DNA of 19,133 nucleotides from positions 1-19,133 of the forward strand of contig DASVSL010000016.1 in the NCBI GenBank assembly GCA_036388095.1, written 5' to 3'. The translations under genes were made by a program, and so were the position numbers. The notes beneath the pieces were generated by a model. It was not told the DNA's origin. It did not search any database and saw nothing but the letters and a program-made list of their open reading frames with translations. How positions within the stretch are numbered: position 1 is the stretch's first letter; each line of letters opens with the position of its first letter. Origin of the DNA: DASVSL01 sp036388095 (GTDB lineage: Bacteria; Patescibacteriota; Saccharimonadia; Saccharimonadales; Saccharimonadaceae). Of the stretch, positions 8,141 to 13,971 are shown piece after piece.

Positions 8141-8168
8141 AGTGTACCTGTACCTGATCTATCTCAAA
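8141..8168 (-). promoter_or_regulatory. Promoter of the TrmH-family gene, leaderless
   Basis: The minus strand has TACACT (8141-8146) ending 6 nt before the ATG at 8134. The -35 is weak: TTTGAG (8163-8168) at 16 nt or TTGAGA at 15 nt. It overlaps the end of the hairpin that closes the tRNA locus. Confidence 0.5.
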
Positions 8169-8202
8169 GTAACTGCCCGACCTATCGCCGGGCAGTTACT
8201 TT
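8166..8202 (-). terminator. Strong hairpin closing the tRNA-Leu locus
   Basis: On the minus strand AAAGTAACTGCCCG pairs perfectly with CGGGCAGTTACTTT (14 bp) around a 9-nt loop. The right arm ends in TTT but no longer U-tract follows, so it is a possible rather than a certain intrinsic terminator. It begins 3 nt after the displaced 3' tRNA fragment and ends at the -35 region of the next gene. Confidence 0.6.
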
Positions 8203-8205
8203 GGA

Positions 8206-8223
8206 GCGGATGAAAGGACTTGA
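8206..8223 (-). repeat. Displaced 3' fragment of tRNA-Leu (T-loop to acceptor end)
   Basis: These 18 bases are identical to nt 64-81 of the intact tRNA-Leu (8373-8390): T-loop from its second T, 3' T-stem and 3' acceptor strand. The ACCA end is missing; TCC follows. It starts exactly where the duplicated 5' fragment (8585-8647) stops, so the two pieces add up to one complete tRNA body split in the T-loop. Confidence 0.85.
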
Positions 8224-8301
8224 CACTTTTGCTCCGCTCTCGGGCAAAGCCCTGCCGCTACGGCTAAACGGTGCTTTCGTGAACTGCCACTGGCAGTTCA
8301 C
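8224..8301 (-). other. Structured element B, adjoining the 3' tRNA fragment
   Basis: About 78 nt on the minus strand. It begins with the hairpin GTGAACTGCC / GGCAGTTCAC (10-bp stem, loop AGT), continues with GAAAGC and two small hairpins (GCCG-TAG-CGGC and GGGC-TTT-GCCC), and ends directly at the TCAAGTCC of the displaced tRNA 3' fragment. Element A (8500-8584) has the same opening hairpin and GAAAGC segment and also ends at CAAGTCC, so A and B look homologous. No ORF. I do not recognise the family. Confidence 0.6.
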
Positions 8302-8329
8302 GCCTCTCGGTTCATACCCCCTAATTCAT
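8302..8329. other. Short spacer with no recognised element
   Basis: Between the tRNA terminator and element B are 28 bases in which I see no gene, promoter or repeat. On the minus strand the stretch next to element B (AACCGAGAGGC) has only weak resemblance to the tRNA variable arm. Confidence 0.4.
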
Positions 8330-8372
8330 ACCAATAGAAAAACCAGTCACAAGGGCTGGTTTTTCTATTGGT
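8330..8372 (-). terminator. Terminator hairpin that includes the tRNA-Leu ACCA end
   Basis: A perfect 17-bp inverted repeat, arms 8356-8372 and 8330-8346, with a 9-nt loop. On the minus strand the core AAAAACCAG / CTGGTTTTTC resembles an intrinsic terminator with flanking A and U tracts. The left arm begins with the tRNA discriminator base and encoded CCA, so in the precursor the 3' ACCA would be paired. The symmetry means it could also stop transcription from the other side. Confidence 0.75.
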
Positions 8373-8453
8373 GCGGATGAAAGGACTTGAACCTTCACGC
8401 CCGGGGGCACTAGCTCCTAAGGCTAGCGTGTCTACCAATTCCACCACATCCGC
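8369..8453 (-). tRNA. tRNA-Leu (anticodon UAG)
   Basis: A complete 85-nt class II tRNA with encoded CCA. The acceptor stem is GCGGATG / CATCCGC with discriminator A. The D-stem GTG/CAC has the loop sequence AATTGGTAGA. The anticodon stem CTAGC/GCTAG encloses loop CTTAGGA, giving anticodon UAG for CUN leucine codons. The long variable arm is GCCC-CC-GGGC, and the T-arm is GAAGG-TTCAAGT-CCTTT. All pairs are intact, so this is the functional copy. A possible own -10 box (CATACT, 8464-8469) lies 10 nt upstream. Confidence 0.96.
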
Positions 8454-8467
8454 ATAAATCAAAAGTA

Positions 8468-8479
8468 TGAAGGTTCAAG
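8468..8479 (+). repeat. 12-nt inverted copy of the tRNA T-arm
   Basis: TGAAGGTTCAAG on the plus strand repeats, in opposite orientation, the T-stem/T-loop of the intact tRNA-Leu (8386-8397 on the minus strand). In a minus-strand transcript, CTTGAACCTTCA would lie about 15 nt before the tRNA 5' end and could pair with its T-arm. Confidence 0.6.
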
Positions 8480-8487
8480 GCATAATT

Positions 8488-8499
8488 TGAAAGGACTTG
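8488..8499 (-). repeat. 12-nt remnant of tRNA-Leu T-loop and T-stem 3' side
   Basis: CAAGTCCTTTCA on the minus strand matches nt 65-76 of tRNA-Leu and directly follows element A. It then diverges (AATTATG instead of the acceptor strand). It looks like the decayed 3' continuation of the interrupted upstream tRNA copy. Confidence 0.65.
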
Positions 8500-8584
8500 G
8501 TCACGTTCCGCGACCCCACCGCAACATCTTTGAAAACCAGTTTTCAAGAGTTGACGGCTTTCCGAACTGCCACTGGCAGTTCTC
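8500..8584 (-). other. Structured element A interrupting the upstream tRNA copy
   Basis: An 85-nt insertion between the tRNA 5' fragment and the CAAGTCCTTTCA remnant. On the minus strand it holds the hairpin GAACTGCC-AGT-GGCAGTTC, then GGAAAGC, then CAAC...GTTG enclosing TTGAAAA-CTGG-TTTTCAA, and lastly GGTCGCG-GAA-CGTGACC (one G-U pair). No ORF. The opening hairpin and GAAAGC segment are shared with element B. I see no group I intron core (P, Q, R, S). The family is unknown to me. Confidence 0.6.
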
Positions 8585-8647
8585 ACCTTCACGCCCGGGG
8601 GCACTAGCTCCTAAGGCTAGCGTGTCTACCAATTCCACCACATCCGC
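8585..8647 (-). pseudogene. Duplicated 5' part of tRNA-Leu, interrupted in the T-loop
   Basis: The 63 bases are identical to nt 1-63 of the intact tRNA-Leu: acceptor 5' strand, D-arm, anticodon arm, variable arm, 5' T-stem and the first T of the T-loop. They stop exactly where the 18-nt fragment at 8206-8223 would continue. Perfect identity implies a recent duplication or gene conversion. As it stands the piece cannot form an acceptor stem, so I call it a broken copy, unless the two halves are spliced together. Confidence 0.8.
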
Positions 8648-8668
8648 ATGAGTTGACGTAGCCGACTC

Positions 8669-8674
8669 ATTCTA
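8669..8674 (-). promoter_or_regulatory. Possible -10 box of the tRNA-Leu locus
   Basis: TAGAAT on the minus strand lies 21 nt before the broken tRNA copy, just after the stop of the small membrane protein gene. ATGAGT and ACTCAT within the leader can form a 6-bp stem. No convincing -35 is present. Confidence 0.3.
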
Positions 8675-8692
8675 CCAAATGTCGCTACCGGC

Positions 8693-8962
8693 TTATAGGG
8701 CAAGTATTTGACGACGATAGTACCAACGCACAGCGAGAACTGCCACACTCGCGATCGTCATCATGGCGCAAAGCCTGCCTAACCCGTGAGCCGATACGGC
8801 TACGAGCCCGACGCCACTAAGCAGCGTGAACCCAAATGATCCGAGCATTGCCCGGTAAAAACCTGTTTCATGTCGGTGGTAAGCGAATACCGTCACGGAA
8901 AAAGTCGCGACACAGAGACTAGCGACAGCAAGTAGGTGGAGAGTCAAGATTGAAGTGTACAT
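8693..8962 (-). CDS. Small integral membrane protein of unknown function
   Basis: An 89-residue hydrophobic protein with about three predicted membrane segments (roughly 3-27, 37-56, 62-82) and a basic end (RWYYRRQ). A short hydrophilic loop, YHRHETGFYRA, follows the first segment. I do not recognise the family. The reading frame is open up to a GTG at 9037, but that codon is inside the rsmD terminator. The ATG at 8962 sits 7 nt after a good TATACT box, so I start it there. It lies between rsmD and the tRNA-Leu locus. Confidence 0.7.
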   Translation of the reverse strand: MYTSILTLHLLAVASLCVATFSVTVFAYHRHETGFYRAMLGSFGFTLLSGVGLVAVSAHGLGRLCAMMTIASVAVLAVRWYYRRQILAL

Positions 8963-8969
8963 GCTTAGT

Positions 8970-8997
8970 AGTATAAGTTTTTTACCTAACTTCACAA
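8970..8997 (-). promoter_or_regulatory. Promoter of the small membrane protein gene, leaderless
   Basis: The minus strand has TTGTGA (8992-8997), a 16-nt spacer and TATACT (8970-8975). The ATG at 8962 follows the -10 by 7 nt and there is no Shine-Dalgarno. Confidence 0.65.
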
Positions 8998-9024
8998 AGT
9001 CCGTAAGACTTAGCCCCTCGAAGT

Positions 9025-9044
9025 AAAAAAGACCCACAGGGGTC
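9025..9044 (-). terminator. Intrinsic terminator of rsmD
   Basis: The minus strand reads GACCC-CTGT-GGGTC followed by TTTTTT. The stem begins within the rsmD TGA stop codon, an extremely compact arrangement. It separates rsmD from the small membrane protein gene. Confidence 0.8.
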
Positions 9045-9588
9045 AGTTGGAAGTACTAGGCCGGTAGAAGGCCAGTGCCGCGTCTCCGTAACTACGTTTG
9101 TCCACCACAACAACTCCATTAACGGTCGACACTGACTCCCTACCTGAGTGAGATAATATCATAAGCCCATTCGGCTGCATATAGGCCACCAGCCGCCCGA
9201 CTGTGGATAACTGAAGATCATGATACGGCGGGTCGGCGATGATCAGATCAAAGCGTTGTGCCGTTGCTGTTTGCGACCAGCTCGCAACCGAGGTGCGGAT
9301 CAAACTTGTCTGATGTTGGGCACCCAATAACTTGATGTTCTCGGCCAGCACTCGCTGCGCAATACGGTCTCGTTCAATGAACGTGACGTGGGCGGCGCCG
9401 CGGCTAAGCGCTTCTAAACCGACCGCTCCGCTGCCCGCGAACGCGTCAAGCACGGTCATGCCACTAACATCACCAAGGATATTGAACAGCGAACCCCGGA
9501 TGCGTTCGCCCATCGGGTGCGTGCGGTCGGTACCAGGTGCGTCTAAAAACCGACCACCGTAACGACCCGAGATCAATCTGACTCTCAT
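9043..9588 (-). CDS. rsmD: 16S rRNA (guanine966-N2)-methyltransferase RsmD family
   Basis: A 181-residue Rossmann-fold methyltransferase expected to methylate G966 of 16S rRNA during small-subunit assembly, using SAM. The N-terminal ISGRYGGRFLDAPGTDRTHP and RIRGSLFNIL are family signatures. The SAM-binding loop is VLDAFAGSGAVGLEALSRGA (46-65), and the catalytic DPPY is at 119-122. Length is normal. Its ATG overlaps the stop of the upstream gene (ATGA), so translation is probably coupled. Confidence 0.93.
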   Translation of the reverse strand: MRVRLISGRYGGRFLDAPGTDRTHPMGERIRGSLFNILGDVSGMTVLDAFAGSGAVGLEALSRGAAHVTFIERDRIAQRVLAENIKLLGAQHQTSLIRTSVASWSQTATAQRFDLIIADPPYHDLQLSTVGRLVAYMQPNGLMILSHSGRESVSTVNGVVVVDKRSYGDAALAFYRPSTSN

Positions 9589-10412
9589 TTTGGTTCCCCG
9601 CTGCGCTGGGCTTCAGCCCGTAAGCTAGCTTGGTACCAGGCTAAAGTCACCATACGCACGATGACCGGCACCAGTTCGCGCCGGACTTTGGTGGCGAGTG
9701 GTCCCGTCCAGCCTTTTTTCTGAAACGTGTCGTATAATCCCAGGGCATAAATGTGACGAACCTGTTCGAGGTACAACTGCCGATAGTCTTTCGTCTTGAT
9801 ACGGATGAGTTGGTCGGCAGATGGCCGAGCGCCGTCAAGTTTCATCGAGCTCAGTGTGGTTGCAAAGCCGAACTCAAACAGTGTGTGAGTCGTCATGACG
9901 CCCTTTGCACCCCAAAAATCCCAATTGTTTTTGATCCGCTGTCGATTGGTCGTCCCGGGTAGTAGCACTTTGCTTCGGATACTGGTCCGCGTCTCCATAC
10001 CTTCACCACGTAGCTCTTCTAGCCGCGCCTCAAACGGGAAATGATGTGCCGGCGTTAACCCGTCGACGATGGCATGGGCGAGCCACGCCGCTTCGAAGGC
10101 CGCCCTGGTTTGATCGCGACCTGCCAGCGCCCGTACGAGGTTTGTCATGTGGTCATCAATCGCCGTCAGTAATTTCGTGTCGCTATGGTCAGCTGGATCG
10201 ATAAAGTGCCACGGCTCATCCCGGCCTGGGCTTTTGCGTTTGATACCATCCGGCCCACCCAACCCTTCGAACTTGAGAATTTCGCGAATCGTCGGAAAAA
10301 AAGCACCACGGGGCAAAATATGCCGCAAATGACGCTTAGCAACCCGATCGATACGTTGATGCGCTCCCATGATGCGGCCCGACTTGGTGCGTAATGTTGT
10401 CCCGGAGTACAT
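9585..10412 (-). CDS. Putative metal-dependent protein resembling zinc phospholipase C / P1 nuclease
   Basis: A 275-residue protein without signal peptide or membrane segment. Histidine-rich motifs suggest the zinc-dependent PLC/P1-nuclease helical fold: GAHQRID (16-22), DEPWHFIDP (65-73) and LAHAIVDGLTPAHHFP (111-126), the last resembling the HxxxD...PxH metal signature. This is pattern recognition only; there is no database support here and the substrate is unknown. That fold is mostly found in secreted enzymes, so the apparent cytoplasmic location would be unusual. The ATG is 7 nt after a CATAAT box with no Shine-Dalgarno; Met15 is an alternative start. It overlaps rsmD by 4 nt. Confidence 0.6.
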   Translation of the reverse strand: MYSGTTLRTKSGRIMGAHQRIDRVAKRHLRHILPRGAFFPTIREILKFEGLGGPDGIKRKSPGRDEPWHFIDPADHSDTKLLTAIDDHMTNLVRALAGRDQTRAAFEAAWLAHAIVDGLTPAHHFPFEARLEELRGEGMETRTSIRSKVLLPGTTNRQRIKNNWDFWGAKGVMTTHTLFEFGFATTLSSMKLDGARPSADQLIRIKTKDYRQLYLEQVRHIYALGLYDTFQKKGWTGPLATKVRRELVPVIVRMVTLAWYQASLRAEAQRSGEPK

Positions 10413-10419
10413 AGGAAAG

Positions 10420-10425
10420 ATTATG
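10420..10425 (-). promoter_or_regulatory. -10 box of the PLC-like/rsmD unit, leaderless
   Basis: CATAAT on the minus strand (5 of 6 consensus bases) ends 7 nt before the ATG at 10412. The -35 region (TTTCCT at 17 nt) is poor, so the promoter may need an activator or the palindromes just upstream. Confidence 0.45.
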
Positions 10426-10461
10426 TACTGCTTTGCGATTACAGGAAAGAGCAGCCGGAGC

Positions 10462-10480
10462 AGGCGGATTCATTCCGCCT
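10462..10480. repeat. Inverted repeat upstream of the PLC-like gene
   Basis: AGGCGGA and TCCGCCT form a 7-bp perfect stem around a 5-nt loop in the recG to PLC-like gap. No U-tract follows on either side, so it is not a standard terminator. Confidence 0.5.
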
Positions 10481-10489
10481 CCCCGCGCG

Positions 10490-10513
10490 ATGAGAGAACC
10501 TAGGTTCTCTCAT
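10490..10513. repeat. 24-bp perfect palindrome just downstream of recG
   Basis: Half-site ATGAGAGAACCT followed directly by its reverse complement, with no spacer and CCTAGG at the centre. It starts 5 nt after the recG stop. An uninterrupted palindrome fits a dimeric-repressor operator or a cruciform better than an RNA hairpin, which needs a loop; a recG terminator lacking a U-tract is the alternative. Confidence 0.55.
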
Positions 10514-10518
10514 TACAT

Positions 10519-12546
10519 TCAGTTTAGCGTCGTTACGCGCCGATAGTACTCGACATCTCGTTTTAGCAGCGGATAGTCATCCAGTGAACCGCCGCGGCTT
10601 AGCCACCAAATGGCCGCGTCCTGCGCCCGTTTTAACTGCATGGTATCGGCGATATTGGCAATCGATAGATTGAGCGCTCCTGATTGAGCGCGACCATAGA
10701 TCTCTCCTGGCCCACGAAGCTCAAGGTCGCGTTGCGCAAGGTAGAAGCCATCATTTGATCGCTCCAGTTCGCGCAGACGCTCCGACGGCTTCATACTCGT
10801 ACTAGGCACTAAATAGCAGTAACTCTGCAAATCACTTCGTCCGACACGGCCGCGTAGCTGGTGTAGCTGGGCGAGTCCGAAACGATCTGCGCCCTCGATA
10901 ATAATCGCCGTCGCGTTCGGCACGTCCACCCCCACCTCAACAACAGTCGTACTGACCAGGATATCGATATCGCCCGCCGCGAAATGACGCATGACGTCGT
11001 CTTTTTGCTCGGGCGTCAGTTTGCCATGCAGTAAGCCCAGACGCCGATGCTTAAACACACTGCCCTGCAACCGTTTGACTTCACTGGCGACACTGGCAAG
11101 TTCGTCGTCATCTGCCTCGATCCGTGGGCAGATGACGTAGGCTTGGCGCCCGGCGGCAAGTTCACGGTCGACTTCGGCGTACATCGGTGCCCGTGAATTC
11201 GGCGAGATGATCGATGTGATGATGTCTTTGCGGCGAGCCGGTTTTTGGTGCAACACTGAAATGTCGAGCTCACCGTACACAGTCAGTTGCAGACTGCGCG
11301 GAATCGGGGTGGCAGTCATGGCTAGCAGATGCGGCATTTTGTGGCTTTTGCTCAACAAGCGCTGCCGTTGCTCTACCCCGAAGCGGTGCTGCTCGTCGAT
11401 CACGACGAAACCAAGGTTTTTGAAAGCTACTTTATCCTGAAATAAAGCGTGCGTTCCGACGGCTATAGCGAGACTGCCGTTTGCCGCGGCCTCTAGCAGT
11501 GGTCGGCGCCGCGCAGCCGTCAGTGAGCCGATCAGCAAGCCAACATTGAGCCCTAGTGGCTCTAAAAGGCTTGCGAGCGTCCTGGCATGCTGCGTTGCCA
11601 GCAGCTCAGTTGGTGCCATCATGGCCGTTTGGTAGCCAGCTCGGCTAGCGATATAGGCGATGAGGCCCGCCACGACGGTTTTGCCCGAACCAACATCCCC
11701 CTGCAGCAACCGGTTCATCGGTTCACCACGGGCCAGGTTTTGAATGCTTTCCCACGCTGCCAGCCGCTGTGCATCGGTCAAAGTAAACGGCAGAGCCGAC
11801 AGAAATTGCTTTGCATCCTGTGGATCAAACTCGATAACGTGGCTCTCGAGTGCGGCATTATCTGCTTTGTTCATCTGACTGGCAATCATCAATGAGAAAA
11901 GTTCTTCGAACCCTAGCCTGTCACGGGCGGCTTGCAAGGTCTCGAAACTATCCGGAAAATGTTGCGCCAAGATGGCATCAGCCCGGCTCATGAGCTTCTG
12001 CTCGGCAATAAGGTCCGGCGGTAGGGTCTCTGGCAATGCCATTATAAGGGGCCGCAGTTCAATCAAGAGTTTACGTACCAATTGCGATTTGAGGCCTTTA
12101 ATCGCCCGATAAACCGGAACGATCCGACCGCCACTGACGGCGATGTCACGCACCAATTCGACGCTCGGATTAACAAGCTGGTACCGCTGGCGCTGCAAGC
12201 CGAATTCACCCGATACAAGCCATTCATTGTCATTTTTTATCTGCTCGGTTCGGTACCCCTGGTTGAACCAGACGACTGGCACTTTGCCACTGGCATCCGT
12301 TAAAACCGCTTCGGTAACACTCATGCCACGCTTGACCCGGCGTGATGCAATATCCGAAAACTTCCCCTGCACCGATACGTTACCGGGCTGTATCTGCGCG
12401 ATAGGGGTCACAAGCGAGAAATCCTCATGCTTGCGCGGCAAAAACATGATCAAGTCACCGGCCGTACGTAGTCCTGCCGCCGCAAGTTGTTCTGCCGTCT
12501 TCGGCCCAACCCCTTTGACGTTGACGAGAGGTGTTTCAAAGCGCAT
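10519..12546 (-). CDS. recG: ATP-dependent DNA helicase RecG
   Basis: A 675-residue superfamily 2 helicase that remodels stalled replication forks and branch-migrates Holliday junctions. The N-terminal wedge domain starts with VKGVGPKTAEQLAAAGL. Walker A is LLQGDVGSGKT, motif II is VIDEQHRFGVEQR, motif III is MTATPIPRSL, and HQLRGRVGRSDLQSYCYL is motif VI; the C-terminal RecG signature is also present. Length is typical. It starts 27 nt after the tyrS stop. I see neither a good Shine-Dalgarno nor a clear -10 before the ATG, so it may be read from the tyrS transcript. Confidence 0.97.
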   Translation of the reverse strand: MRFETPLVNVKGVGPKTAEQLAAAGLRTAGDLIMFLPRKHEDFSLVTPIAQIQPGNVSVQGKFSDIASRRVKRGMSVTEAVLTDASGKVPVVWFNQGYRTEQIKNDNEWLVSGEFGLQRQRYQLVNPSVELVRDIAVSGGRIVPVYRAIKGLKSQLVRKLLIELRPLIMALPETLPPDLIAEQKLMSRADAILAQHFPDSFETLQAARDRLGFEELFSLMIASQMNKADNAALESHVIEFDPQDAKQFLSALPFTLTDAQRLAAWESIQNLARGEPMNRLLQGDVGSGKTVVAGLIAYIASRAGYQTAMMAPTELLATQHARTLASLLEPLGLNVGLLIGSLTAARRRPLLEAAANGSLAIAVGTHALFQDKVAFKNLGFVVIDEQHRFGVEQRQRLLSKSHKMPHLLAMTATPIPRSLQLTVYGELDISVLHQKPARRKDIITSIISPNSRAPMYAEVDRELAAGRQAYVICPRIEADDDELASVASEVKRLQGSVFKHRRLGLLHGKLTPEQKDDVMRHFAAGDIDILVSTTVVEVGVDVPNATAIIIEGADRFGLAQLHQLRGRVGRSDLQSYCYLVPSTSMKPSERLRELERSNDGFYLAQRDLELRGPGEIYGRAQSGALNLSIANIADTMQLKRAQDAAIWWLSRGGSLDDYPLLKRDVEYYRRVTTLN

Positions 12547-12573
12547 AGATAGAAATGCGTGAAATTAGCACCA

Positions 12574-13839
12574 TTACCGGACTAACGTGAAGCCGTTTTT
12601 GCCTTTTTTGATCAGCGTCGGCGCGACAGCGATAGCGACATCAGAATCAACCCGCAGATTCTTCGCTTGCCCACCGACAATCGTGACGCCACCAGACGTA
12701 ACGGCGTCCCGAGCCTCGCCGCGACTTTTACATAGTCCGGCTTTCACGAGGATAGTGCTAATCATTTCGGTTTTCGCGTTGTCATCCTGCAAACCTGACG
12801 TCGGTACAAGTTGCACGGTCGGAATCTCAGTGCTCAATACATCAATATCTTCTGACGTGAGTCGGTCAAAGTCACCGCGTCCGAACAATAAGTCACTTAC
12901 ACTGCGCACTCGGTCCGCTAACGCCTCGCCATGAACCAGCTTGGTTACCTCGTAGGCAAGTAGTCGCTGAGCTTCACGCTCAGCGGGCGCGGACGTCTGA
13001 TCTTCGATAACGGCCTCAATCTGATCGCGCGTTAGTAACGTATATATTTTTAGATAATCGATCACACCTGCGTCATCAACGTTCAGCCAGAACTGATAGA
13101 ACTGGTATGGGCTTGTCATCGTTGGATCCAGCCAAATAGCATTACCTTCCGACTTGCCGAACTTTCGTCCCGTCGTTTTATCGACGATGAGTGGCGCAGT
13201 CCAGACGTGCGTGTCGCTGCTTTCGAGCTTTTTGATCATAGAAACACCCGAAAGACTGTTTCCCCACTGATCCGACCCAGCCAACTGGAGGCTCGCGCCA
13301 TGTGTTCGGTAGAGGTGCAGGTAATCATAGCCCTGGATAAGCCCATAACTGAATTCTGCGTAACTGATGCCGCTGCTGCCCTCACCGATACGAGACTTTA
13401 CAAAGTCACGATCCAACAGTTGTGTCATTGAGAAATGCTTACCAATGTCACGCAGAAAATCGAGGTAATTGATGTCCTTGAACCAGTCATAGTTGTCAAC
13501 CACCCTGAAACTGAGTCCGGTAAACAACTGCTTGTACTGGTCCGCAATGGCGTCTTTATTTGTCGTAATCTCTTCGATCGTCTTGAGGTCACGTTCACTG
13601 GTTTTACCGCCGGGGTCGCCAATCATTCCGGTCGCCCCACCAACGAGCAAAATAGCTGTGTGTCCGTGAGCGATGAAGTGTCGGATCATCATGGCCATCG
13701 CCAGCTGACCGATATGCATGCTTTTGGCACTTGGATCAACACCCCAGTAAAAGGTGCGCGGCTGGTTCACGTCGTCGAGCGTTGTAAACGTCGTTTGGTT
13801 GACGAAGCCTCGCCACTGTAGTTCTTCGGCCAATGTCAT
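12574..13839 (-). CDS. tyrS: Tyrosine--tRNA ligase
   Basis: Class I aminoacyl-tRNA synthetase of 421 residues. The HIGH-type motif is HIGQ (42-45) in a YWGVDPSAKSMHIGQL context, the KMSKS-type motif is KFGKS (226-230), and the C-terminus is an S4-type RNA-binding domain (about 355-421). The frame stays open 28 codons further upstream to an ATG at 13923, but that extension covers the promoter region. MTLAEELQWRG matches the usual TyrRS beginning and gives a typical length. Either a GATACT box 6 nt upstream (leaderless) or TATACT at 13871-13876 (leader about 25 nt) could drive it. Confidence 0.95.
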   Translation of the reverse strand: MTLAEELQWRGFVNQTTFTTLDDVNQPRTFYWGVDPSAKSMHIGQLAMAMMIRHFIAHGHTAILLVGGATGMIGDPGGKTSERDLKTIEEITTNKDAIADQYKQLFTGLSFRVVDNYDWFKDINYLDFLRDIGKHFSMTQLLDRDFVKSRIGEGSSGISYAEFSYGLIQGYDYLHLYRTHGASLQLAGSDQWGNSLSGVSMIKKLESSDTHVWTAPLIVDKTTGRKFGKSEGNAIWLDPTMTSPYQFYQFWLNVDDAGVIDYLKIYTLLTRDQIEAVIEDQTSAPAEREAQRLLAYEVTKLVHGEALADRVRSVSDLLFGRGDFDRLTSEDIDVLSTEIPTVQLVPTSGLQDDNAKTEMISTILVKAGLCKSRGEARDAVTSGGVTIVGGQAKNLRVDSDVAIAVAPTLIKKGKNGFTLVR

Positions 13840-13971
13840 GGAAGTAGTATCTGTCGTCACGATGCTAGAAAGTATAGCCCGAAGTGATAGGTTTGGCCAC
13901 GGCGAGGTGCTATAATCGTGCATAAGTTTTAAGGGTAGTTACGTAAGCCACAGGGAAAAAATCACGCGATC
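13840..13971. promoter_or_regulatory. Divergent promoter region between tyrS and the PBP gene
   Basis: These 132 bases serve two genes. For tyrS (minus) there is TATACT at 13871-13876 with a weak TGGCCA 17 nt upstream, and GATACT 6 nt before the ATG. For the PBP gene (plus) TATAAT at 13911-13916 is preceded by TGC, an extended -10, with no good -35. The opposed -10 boxes are about 35 bp apart, so the two polymerases would compete. Confidence 0.6.

Noticed and set aside
8224..8584. A classical group I intron in tRNA-Leu
   Set aside because: Terminal bases fit (U before, G at the end), but I find no P/Q/R/S core, the site is the T-loop rather than the anticodon loop, and the interval holds a complete tRNA and a terminator. 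Kept only as an open hypothesis.
8410..8604. Small minus-strand ORF of 64 codons across the tRNA locus
   Set aside because: It runs through the tRNA gene and its repeat; no coding features.
8585..8647. A second functional tRNA-Leu gene
   Set aside because: The T-loop is interrupted and the acceptor 3' strand is absent next to it.
8963..9037. Upstream GTG start for the small membrane protein
   Set aside because: The GTG lies inside the rsmD terminator hairpin, and the promoter lies downstream of it.
13840..13923. 28-residue N-terminal extension of TyrRS
   Set aside because: It covers the divergent promoters, and family members begin at the MTLAEELQWRG position.
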